Source: Nematopogon swammerdamellus (taxonomy: Eukaryota; Arthropoda; Insecta; Lepidoptera; Adelidae). From it: a DNA stretch of 64,000 bases. Made by a program: the position numbers and the translations under genes. Under the pieces are notes generated by a model, which was not told the DNA's origin, did no database searches, and was given only the letters and a program-made list of their open reading frames with translations. This document shows, one piece after another, positions 27,401-39,400 of the stretch (its first letter is position 1; each line of letters begins with the position of its first letter). Location of the stretch: positions 16,141,791 to 16,205,790 of the forward strand of contig OX336344.1 in NCBI GenBank assembly GCA_946902875.1, written 5' to 3'.

Positions 27401-30400
27401 ATGTATTGTAAACATAGTAGTGACCAATGTTTGTACATTTCTTATATCAACTCGAAGTAATCGAACCCAAGACCAAGTCTCGTGTGAATGCACACAATAT
27501 TGTTTTGACTTTTTCGGCCGTTGCGCCTTCTTCAATATACTTCTGTCGAAAATATGACTGAATTCAGACTGATCTAGTTGCAGTGAAGTAGTCATATTTT
27601 TACAAATCTTTGACTGTTAAAAAAAAGATACCTATTCCCATTAGAATGTATCATCTCAATCGTGAATTCTGCAATTATTACTAACCTAGAAAACCTTAAT
27701 CACTCATTTCATATGTTATATTGCGTATTATAAAAACAAATTGTCTCGCTGAATCTCCTTGAAAACGGAAAGTAACCATTTTCCCACCGAAGCGAAGAAA
27801 TGTTTAATTTTTTTTATTTTAATGCACTTTCAATTATGTAAGCGTTATATAATTAAAAAAAAATAATTAAACTAAAAAATTAAGGGGTGTGGAGGAAGAA
27901 GCATGGTTTTTCAAAGTGATTTTGTTTTTGCTCTATCGTTAAAATGGCAATACATACAAGCGTCAAACTTAGTGTGATTATAGTGCAAACTCTAAGGGAA
28001 AACAACAAATAATAAAAACCCTCCAAATGTGAGTCGGGCTCGCGCTAAGGAACCCGATCTAAACTAAAAAAAAAAATTTTTTTTTCTTAAATACACACAA
28101 ATGTTTTGTTTGGCATTACGAAACCCTCGGTGCGCGAGTCCGACTCGCACTTGCCCGGTTTTTTTTTTGCAAGATGGAGGAAAGTGACGTTTGACTGGCA
28201 TTAGAGGATTGCGTGCTTCACAAAACTAGTGATTGCCGTCGATAAAAATACTATCCAATTTTATCAATTGAATAATCTTTAGCTGTAATGTGACTTAAAA
28301 GTTCCGACATTAAAGTGAATCTAAAATTATTTTCTTTCTAGCATCACTATGCACACGACAGATTACTAGTGTACACATACACACACACACGCACACACCT
28401 CCACAGATGTGCGCTACCAGCGGTACTGCCAACTAACTTTTTTCTATTTAGATTTAGCTGAAGATTTAGTCAATCAAATACAAAATCATTTATATTCGAG
28501 TTTACATCATTGAATAAGTTAATCAATCGATAAAATTATCGATAAAAACTACATGACGATAATTAAGACTAAACTAAAAAAAAGAAGTTTTATACCCTAC
28601 CGGGTGAGAGAGCGTGTTTGAGAAGATGTTTTAGTGATATCTTTAATTTTAAGAGACAACCTATACTAACCGCCAAGAATAAAACTGGAAAACGAAGAGG
28701 TAGTCATGTAACCATAGTTGTTTTGAAATTTTCTATTCATCACTCATCGATCACAAACTTTACTGTAAGGAAAAGTCAGCTCGTACGTCGGTGTGTTGGC
28801 TCTTACCGAATCTCTAAGCAGGTGGTTGGTTGCTCTTTGTTTGGTTCACGCCGCATTCCTATGCACCCCACCCCGCTGCCCTTACCTCAGCCTCCCCGCT
28901 CCTATTATATTCTTGCGGTTAGTATAATCAGTGTTTTTTGTTTAAAGGGTGTATAAATAATATTGTTAAATAGGATATTCGACGAAAATATAAAAGTGGG
29001 AATATTCTTTTTGACAAAATGATTTATTTGTCGCTTTAATTAAACATCAATAGGTTATAATCGCTATTTATTTGTAACAAGAATGACACAAAAGGGTATA
29101 CCAAATGTGAAGGGTTTGTTCGATGGCAATACAGTACTGAGTTATAGAAATCGTAGATTCTCTGTCTGTGTTGTACGAGTTTGTACATATAATTGATGTG
29201 TAATAAATAATGTTATTCAGTGAGAAATGTTTGTATGAATTTGAAATTCAATTTTATATTATACTTTTACCTAGATATAAGGAAATCATTGTATTCCTGG
29301 AGCATTGGAAGAGCCTCAACGCTAAGACATTTAATGACATGAGTTTTGGCCAGACAAGTTTGAAAATGTTTAATGTTAATCAAATATAATTACCAAAACA
29401 TGTGTAGCTTTCACAGTTATCCTACGTACCGTCTATAGTAAATTTATAAAACTTTAATACATATCGTCATTTGTATTGTTGTTGGTATCTTTTAAACATG
29501 TGCCAATATTTCTTCCAACTTTCTGCACCGGTAGTTTTTGGTATTCTTCGACGTTGTGAATATTGTTCAACATTCTTGAACAGATTCTTAAAACAGGCCA
29601 ACGTTGAGTTCATACAAATTCGTAGAAAACAGTTGTCGGCAGATAATTACTGCCACATATTTGTCCAATAAAATGTGTTTATTGGTGTTAATGAAGTAGT
29701 CTTCAAATTTCTGTTGTACAGAATTACAATCATCTTTTAAATTAATAACTCAATAATAACCATGGTTACTGTGTAAGGTTGCATTGTAAAAATCACCACC
29801 AGTGGATAATGAAGGTATTTTTGAAATATAATAAAATCAATGTTACATTGTTATGGAATTAATTACAAATCGTTTTTGAAAATGAACTCTTTCATTTCAG
29901 CACTTTGTATTTGTTTGTTATTTTAGTTTGTATAATTTTTACTTCGCTTCGAGCGCTGCGTAAGTTTTATTCTGCATTTATTTTGGAAGATCATTTGTAG
30001 AGCCTATTTTATCTTTCTCAATGACAATTTTTATGCTGTGAATATTTTTTACGGATTCTTTTGTCGAGTATGGCTGCATATTTCGCTACACAGATACGTA
30101 CCTAGTTATTTAAAATTATGCAATAAAGGACATTTTGTAATTTTTATAACAGCAACCCATATTTTGTATAATAAGTATCGTCGCTCGAAAGGGATTTAGT
30201 TAGTTAAATTCCTCCTGTTGTCGTTTCTTTAGTTGTTTTTGTGTTACTCCGGCTAGTCCGAAGCACAGTCGAGGCCCATCCCCCCTCCCCCCGTCGGAGT
30301 CAGGCTCCAGTCCGCCGGGGACGCGCGGCTCGGCGACGGCACCAGCGTGGACGAGGAGGAGCCCCCGCCGGCGCCCTCTCCACCCGCACCCGCACCGCCA

Positions 30401-33400
30401 CCGCCACCAGTTGTCGCTCCCAAACAAAAACCTCAAGTTCCACGTAAACCACAAATCAAACGAGTTAGTTTCATCCATGAACCTCCACTGCAAGATGACG
30501 ACGCTACATCCACCGCGTATGAACCTCGGCCGTCCATCCCGACATTGCATGACGAAACTTCACCGGAGATCACACTCGAGAGAGACACAACTAATCCAGC
30601 ATGCCCACGGGACAGCCCACTAACAGAGAATGCCATACCCAAAACTGTCCTAAACATCTCAAATTCTGCGGAAAAAGCACTGGAACGCACACCGCCCGAG
30701 GATCTGATCATACCGCCGCCGCCTTCCTTCGATTCCGACCCCGAAACGAACGACTCCCTTCCACTGTCCGTTAGTAAAGTAGATTATTTTACATTTAATG
30801 AGCCCCCGCCAGCGCCGCCAATAGATCACTACAGTAACTTCAAGGACCCCCTTCCTATCACGGTAGTACCGCAGCACACGATGCTACCTCATTCTATCGA
30901 GGCTCTCACGACGATAACTTCGTCTAATTCAACAAATTCGCCAGAGTCGGAACTCCCTCCGCCTATTAATTTAAGTACCCTGCCGACTCTGACGTCCGTT
31001 CACGAGGGCCCTCTAGTGAAGGCTCTCCACCCTCCTTACCCTCTCATAGAGGCCGTGTCACCCGGCGTCCACTACTATGTGGCCCCTCACGACCGGTCGC
31101 TGAGTTCCGGCGAATACGATGAGTTGGTGTCGGGTCCGGTCGGACACCCCAACCAACCGGAGCTGTTGCAAGTTCACGTCGGGGACTTGCCCACGGTCTC
31201 TCACATACCAAATGTGCCATGCAGTTTACACCCTTCATTGCCGAACTCGTTCGTCGCGAATTATCCCATCTACCCCACCGTATACGCGTCGAGCCCCGGC
31301 TACGACCCGGCGAGATTCGCGCACCCGCCACCGAACATGGTTCACTCGCTCACCTACCCGATGCACAGCCCCTACCCACCTCTCACGACGGTCGCGGGCA
31401 CCTACAACCCGTACACCTTCGTATATCCCCCGTACGTTCCAAACCACGCGGGACAGCAGGGCCAGTACGTTCCCCGGGATGAGCCGAAGACTCCGACCAA
31501 CCCGCCGCCGAGAGCGCGGACTCCCCCGGCGGGCGAGGGCCGCGCCGCGTCGCGAACTCCCGAGAGGAGAGTTCGCTTCGAGGACGTGCTCGAGACGCCG
31601 CTCAGATTCGCCGAGACCTCCGATAGCCCCGCACGAACCTTCGCCGTCGGCGAGGTAAACCCCTAGTCGATACACCCGCTTCATTACCATCACACCCGCT
31701 TTGTTTTAAACCAGTTGTTATCGTTAACGGCGACGGCGCCCCACTCGTTCCATCTTGTGTTGACTACATCTTGGGTTTGTGTCGAACTCATTTTTATTGT
31801 GTCTCGTTTATTTAATACTTAAGTTGCACTCTAATTTTTCGTTGGGATTGTAAATTTTTGTTATGTTGTATATACTTATGATAATACATCTATTTATGTA
31901 ACAATGTTCATAATTTATTGAGCATGAGCATTTATTTACTAACAGCTTCTATTGCATCCATAAGTTGTATCGGATAGAGGTTTCTATTCAGTTCGCTTAC
32001 TTTGATCATCAACCAGATTTATGTCATTTTGAATCGGTGTTACCGTCGAGACCGGCTGGACGCGCGTTCTAATGTTGTATTCTGCGCAGGTTTCACCACC
32101 TCAATCAGGGAACTTGGTGAAAGCTTCAGTAAGTGACAAAAAGAAATTCTTCGAGAACGCCATGGAGGAGAGTCACAAGCCGTCGCCTAAACCTGGTAAG
32201 TGTCAACAATGGCATCCCCCTTTAATAATAAGTGCCATAAATTGCTCCCCGCTATATCTTTCAAGAATTGATAAATGCCACCCACATACCGAACCGACAT
32301 AATATGATGACAAACAAACAGTTCAAAACCTACTTTAGTGTCTAATAAATAGCAGACTAGGTTTTTTTAGTATTCTTTATTTTATACTTATATTTAAATA
32401 ATGTTACCTTGTCCGGAGATCCATTACCTAGGCTAGTATCGGCTGAAACTCCTTATAGGTAAATTAAATGTTCTCGAACCGTGTGGGGCCGGTACTTAAA
32501 AAGAATATCCCCACTGCATCTCTCCCCATGCATGTCGTAAAAGGCGACTAAGGGATAAGGACAAGATGCCGTGCTGAAGGGCGACAGGCTAGCCACCTCT
32601 CACCTTGGCACGGTACTTTCACCGACTCATGCACCAGGTGAGTCTTCGTGCCTTACTTGCTGCTTGATTGATTTAATCTTGTTCGAATACTTTGCGAAAC
32701 GTGGTAGTCGGTAAAATTTTCTCATAAGAGCGAATGCAATGTTCTTTTGGGAAATAAATATTCTTTAAACTGATGTTTGCAGAGCGAGTGTTCACGTTCC
32801 TGTCGGCGGATGAGGTGGCCAAGCTGAAGCAGGAGGAGGAGCGCAAGATGGCGTCGCTGACGCGCAGCGAGCTCGGCTCCTGGTCCCCCGACGAGGACCG
32901 GTGCAGCGGAGACAGCTCGCAGTCTGACGACGAGCGGCACAACAAGCACACGTGAGCGCACACTTTGCACTTGTGCCTTCTAGCCTGCTATACTCGACCC
33001 GTCATGCCAGTCGACATTTGACCATGGTCGACCTAGGCACCACAGGCCGCAGAGGCTAACACCAAAACTAATTTCTCAAAATGCACACTATTGGTTTCAG
33101 TGGCAAGTCAATAACATCATTGAAATTGTTCATTATAACTTTTCGACATTGATTTCGAGAGACAGACCTAATCTAACCCCGCCCCAAAATCCTGGGCACG
33201 CCCGTGACCTACACCTTGATCATGTCTGTTTATCTTTTGTCATGCCGCCCGGCTAAATTCATGTTTACTAAACTCTAATATTGCCATTTCGACAGACCTT
33301 CGTTCAGTGCGGTGGTCCCAATCGAAATGGGTTTAACCACAGAGCATGAAATGCGCGCGCCCGCCCCTACTAGAGGCGCCGTGAGCGCGATTTCTCTACA

Positions 33401-36400
33401 ACGCCGTTGAAACCTGTGGGCGTGGCCTATGACATACATATGTGTGTTGTGCGTGTGCATTTGTTTTGTGCGTGTGCCTAACTTGCTCCTCTTTGTGTGT
33501 AGTGTCGATACTAGCACACACACACACATACGAAGCGCTACGGTTATTGGGTTTCAAATATCATCGCTTAGGGCGCCTCTAGTAGGGGGCGCGGGCGGTA
33601 GGTATTTGATGCTCTGTGGGTTTAACTCTACCACCCAGTGAGTCAATCGTGTTATCAGATTTCATTAAAGACACTTGTTGGTAAGAATTTATTCATTCAA
33701 TGAACTAGCAATGTGTATGTGAACTGTATGCAGCGGTATTGCGGTGGGTCCCTCCGCCAAGGCGGAGAGACGGCGCGCGGCGCGCGGCGAGGGGGGCGTG
33801 GAGGACGCGGCGACGCGGGCGGCGCGACGCGCGGCGTGGCGCGCAGCTAGGCTGCGCTCACTCGAACAGGTACGAATTAGGGTTTTCGCGTACCCCGTTT
33901 TTTTCATACCCAGGTATTGCGTAATTTTTTTATACATATATACCCGGGTAATCCGGGTATAGCTGGTTACCCGGGTATTACATTACAGGTCAGTTAACCA
34001 AAGCTGACGCGTACACAGTACTCACACCAATGCAATTGTGCACAATTGCATTGGTGTGAGTACTGTGTACGCGCCAGCTTTGGTTAACCGACCTGTATAT
34101 TATATAGCTATATCTATATATGAGAAAAACTGTTGCGAAATGAAAGAGGATCTAACGCTGCAAAAGGCTATGAAAATTGCAAAAAGTCTGGAGCTATCAA
34201 AAAAACTAAATAAATCAACCAGCAAGAATGAAGAAGAATCAACAATTTATAGTTTAAAATCAAAAGAAAAAAATGATTCGCGGAGTCCCGGGTATCCTAG
34301 GAAATTTTACCCAGGTACGAAATCGCCTGTAAACCCGGGTATACCCGGTTCCGCGTAGCCGCGTAGAAAACCCTAGTACGAATGAACATGCATTTCTACT
34401 AATGTTTATACAATACAAATTATGTCATGGTCATCTATCTTTCTGTCACTGTTAAACACATTACATGTGCCACTTAGCAATGGGTGATCGGCGCAGTTTT
34501 GGCGCTGTATCTTCATCTCAAAGTCTGGGGTTCGAATCCGGCCGACGTGCACCAATAAGTTCAGATGCAGATTCATATATTTATTTCGCTATAAAAACAC
34601 ACAATCTTTCATTGACACAAATGCATATTCAGTATGGTTTGTCATAAAAATTTGTCCACACCTACACCTACTGCTTCACCGTTCGGAACCCGTGTAAAAC
34701 TATAGGGACCTTCCCTTCTTGCCCCTTACTAGGTGGTAGGCTGACGATGTAGCTGACTGGGTTTTGGCTGACGAAACATAGCAGCCTTAACTGTCCTCCC
34801 CTTTAGTCCTGTATAGCCAGCATTCGAAAAGGAAGTCTCCAGTGCCTATGGCACCTTCTGGATATTGGCTGGTCGGAGCATGTGCACTGGCCCGTCTGAT
34901 ACGGGCGACCGTACAGGATTCCGTAGAATCTGATATCGGATCATTTTTGTGTAGCTCCATCGATGTCAGTAGAGAAAATTGTACCAAATCACGAAACTCA
35001 CTTCACAGGACGCGTTGCAAACTCATATGGCGATGAAGAGCATAGTTGGCGCCGAGGACATTGCACCGCAGCGAGACCACTCACCGTCCGAGGTTCGTAC
35101 CCCGTATGAGCGTCAGCTGATGTGCAATAACCGGAGTGAATGTGTGCAGATGGTACCGTAACCAGTTAATATTGCGCCTCACTTGGGAAGATGTACTTAT
35201 TTTCTGGTGTCTGAATATTCAATAGGGACAGTATCTAAGACTAGTGACTAGTCTCAACGACTCAGACTACCCTGTATCGTCAATGCGGATTTCCGAAATA
35301 ATATAGGCCCTGATCTATTGTCTATACAAAATTTTTTTTTTACTTTAACATTCATCTACGGTTTTTAATGTTTGCCACATTTCACTAAGGTCGTTTAAAA
35401 TAAGAATAATTGCATAATTTGAAGAAAAAAAAAAACGTAAACGTGCAAAGCTTAGTCTTCTTAACAAAATAAAAAAAAATTTAAAAGTAATGCTAACATT
35501 TGGGGGTGTAATCCGTAACATCCCTAAAGTCGACTTCATTGCTATATTATACCTCTGCAGTGGGAGCACAAATGCGTCGATAAGCCTATATCGATCGATA
35601 AACATCTGTTTGCTTTGTTCGACGAAGTAGAATAGAAGAAGACGAATAGATGTTTATCGATCGATATAGGCTTATCGACGCATTTGTGCTCCCGCTACTG
35701 GGCTACATTCGTCCCTTTTGCACGAGAGAGACAACAAAGAGAGAAAGACAAACAAAGTCCTCAATATTAAAATATGACGGTCAACCGGGCCTCATTATCC
35801 TCAAGGAAAAATTACAGAAAAAAAAATTTTAGCCCCTACTGGATAATCTGAAGTAGGACTAGAACCCACGAAGTTTTGTAGTGGGGGGTACCAACTTTAA
35901 TTAACTAATTGGGGTTAATTATTATTCCTGACAATGTACTGGTGCGATTTTTTAGTTTTGAAAAAGATATGACGTGAATATGAAATGTTGCAGAAAAGCA
36001 GCAACTTATCAACCAATCTTAACAGGAACAACAAAAATATGTTGTTTCTTTAGGATTATTTCTGCTTTGATAGTAACTTTGAAACGGTAGTCTGGTAAAT
36101 AGTGTTTGGTGTCTGTGTAGATAGGTACCGCATATTTAAAGGTTTTAAACCATTTTCTTGACTAAAAATATCTTCCCAAGTGAGGCGCTGAATGTGTTGA
36201 TGTTCCTAACGTCCTTACTGATGGAATCCTAACAATTTAACATGTTGAAACGCTAAGCCATATGACTTTAGTGTGATCTTTACAAGGCCTTTTACATATT
36301 TCATTACAAGGGTTTCATTAATTTAGATAGGGTACGGTTGCCCACAATGTTTGGCCATAACCTTATGTTTTGTTAAAAGGGTGAATAAGCAATTTTGTTA

Positions 36401-39400
36401 AATTTTCCAGTCAACCTTTGAGGGAGGAATGAACAAAATAGAATATGATTTTTGCCCCTTTTAGCTCAAGTATTAAAAGAGCAAATATCCTATTTAATTT
36501 AAAATAAAATAATGGTTTATTTACCTTTTTATTAACAAAACTCTGATTACGATTTTGGTTGAACTTCAGTACATGACTAACATTGTACGGCGTAAGTAAA
36601 TTTCACAATTTGCGTGTGGGCAAACTCCAGTGCGTAGAAGGTCTCTTATCACTTCAACTGAGGTTTCAGCTCACTTAAGTTATTTTCTTTCATCATTTAC
36701 TGTTGGTCGTTGAAATAATTTTGTTCTAAGGGGGGGTGAGAAGTAAATATGTGGGAATCCATATTTTGTGAGTAAAATTAGTATGCAATTTAGTGAGAGA
36801 AAATTTTTGCGTGGCATTTGAATCATGGCATATTACGAGTCTTCTGTAGTTCCGAAGTTAGTGAAACTCATTGAAAACTTGCTGAAGGAATATTTCCCTG
36901 TGTTTCTAGTCAAGAACTCAGTGTCATGTTTAATACGCTGCAAGATATTTTCTCACGCGAAACTGTAACCCTAACCGGTGTATGTAACCGGTGTGTCTAA
37001 CCGGGCCCCCTCCGCATGTGTGAATGCCATGTTGACAGTGTTTGTTCAGGGTGAATAACCAAATTTGGTCAAAACATTTATTCGCCCTTTTATATTCGTG
37101 TTAAAGGGGTGAATATGATATTTGACTAAACGGTTTTTCGTCCTTTTAAACAGAGTACCTGCGGTATGTAAACGTGCTGTGATGTAACCCCTTATAGAAA
37201 TGGCCCCTGCCGCGTATCGCGTTGCGTACCAAACCCGGTCCCATACTGGCCGTGAAGGAGAAAGAGAAACTGTTAGACGAGCGAATCACGCTCCGAACAG
37301 AGGAATTCGTTTGCCCGAGCAGCGGCGAGACTAAAGTACGAACCGTCGAGTACATTGAGAAACTGATTGAGAAAGAGGTATGACGCCAGCGCCTTGTACC
37401 ATACAGGCTGTAGCCTTGAAGCTGCGTCTTGGTTTATTTTGCGGTTTTTGCTTAGCTTTCTACTGCATTGTATTTAGTTGAACACGATGCGACTGCACGA
37501 CTCGACTAGACTGAGAATCAGACCAGACTGCCGTGAGATATCTTTACTTTATTTGAGTGGCATCTTTTACACTACTAAACATGTTGAACGCTATACATTG
37601 TGGAATGTTAACTGTTACACAGTCCAGGAAGTAGAGGCAGCTAAAAAAACTTGGCGCCGAGCTTAGGCGCTTTATTTTATATCTGTTTTAAGAGTTTTAA
37701 TTTCCGTAATATCAATAATTATATGACGAATACCTACTCAAGATGGACGGACGCACATTTAACTCGCTTAAAAGTACAACTTGTGATTATTTCAGTATTT
37801 TTAATAAATTCTAATATAAAACCAATAAAATTCCTCTTCATAGACACCAAGAATGACTCATTTAGCTAGGACTATGACAGTACAAATCTACGAATGACAT
37901 TTGTTGTGTGCGTAGTTAAATCTTGACGGACAAACATACTGTACATTATTTTATTTCATTATTGTATCGATGTACATTATGTTATAATAACAATACTTAA
38001 AAAAATTGGCACTTTTTCAAAATGGAGCACAACCTAACAAGACGTTGAGGTGATATAGTGTCTGGTGTGCACGTAATTTGTGTGTATATAGTTTTGTGAA
38101 TAAAGAGCACCTGTAAATATAGGCAAGTGTATGTAACATACTCATCGCATACTCTGCGCATCGGCTTCCCATACTAACGTAATCGAACGATAACCTCGAA
38201 ACCATTTGGCATAGAATATCAAATTTACTTTGTATCTAAGTACTTTTCTATTCCAGATCTGTCGGAACAATTTAACAAAATATTGTTATAATATAAAAAG
38301 TATTTTAAAAAATTAACTTAACAATAAAATTTGCTTCTTGATATTGAGTAGAAAAATTAGATACTTACAAAGTAAAAATTTTAAGCGATGTATGCCAAAT
38401 AAGTGGTTTAGAAGTGATTGTTCGATTACTTTAGTATGGGAAGCTGAGGCGTACAGCCGAATTGCGAAAACATGTTTTTTTTACTTCTATATGCAAATGT
38501 AAATAAAATTAGTTTAATATTTTCTAGTTATGTTCGGGAAGGTCGAATGAAAGAACTATATTTTTGCACCGAAAGTAAAAAAAACGCTCAGGAAGGAATG
38601 ATCAGTTTGATTTTGTTTCTGATATTCTAAGTGAAATAATTACATGGAATTCAGATGTGCATTAGGACCTAAGAACGACATAGGTAAATAAATATGAAAA
38701 TATAAAAGTACCTTTTGAAGCATAAAATAAATTACTACATGTTAGGTACCTATCAAAAGTAGAAAATATTTTTAATTATCTTGATGTATCACAGTTTTTT
38801 TTAATATTTTGCATGGTTTTGATGAGTTGGACTGCATGCTAATTATGTATGTGTGTACGGTTGTCAGCCAATACCTGGATTCTAACGGGAGCCACACCAG
38901 TCGCAATGGTTTGTCTTCGGAAAGTATATCTATATGTACCTACTAACCGTAGAGTAGACAGAACTATGCAAAGTGTATGGCTTTTATGTAGTAGTTAGAA
39001 TGAATGCACAGGGAATTAAATTTAATTATTAGACAGAGCGATCTGCACGTTTTTATTAACAAAAATATTATATAAAGTTGTCCAATGCGCCTTAAAATGA
39101 CAATTGTTCTTGGATTATTTATCTTTCCCTTTTTACTTTTAAAGTTTTAACAGTAGATATAAATTATTTGTTTTAGTGCAAATGGTGTGTGGACTAACCA
39201 GGTTCAGGGTAGCTTGAACTAATATTGTTATTAGATGATATTCAAAGATTTACTTTTTTCTTTCTTATGAAAAAAAAAATTGCCGTTTCAGCTGCAACTG
39301 ATGAACTTTCAACTACTGAAAATTAAAAAAAAACATAGAATGTTTTAACCTTTTGCCGTTGGAGCGGCCGATATCGGTCGCTTTATAGATTATACCTTTA

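Noticed and set aside
28618..28956. 112-residue plus-strand frame in the large scrib intron
   Set aside because: No family motif, no GC rise, no splice sites that keep the scrib frame.
31044..31693. Several frames opposite or offset to the proline-rich exon
   Set aside because: Frame shadows of a GC-rich real exon.
34138..34300. Retrotransposon gag gene
   Set aside because: Only a weak resemblance over some 15 residues inside a hAT-like element; no nucleocapsid or further domains.
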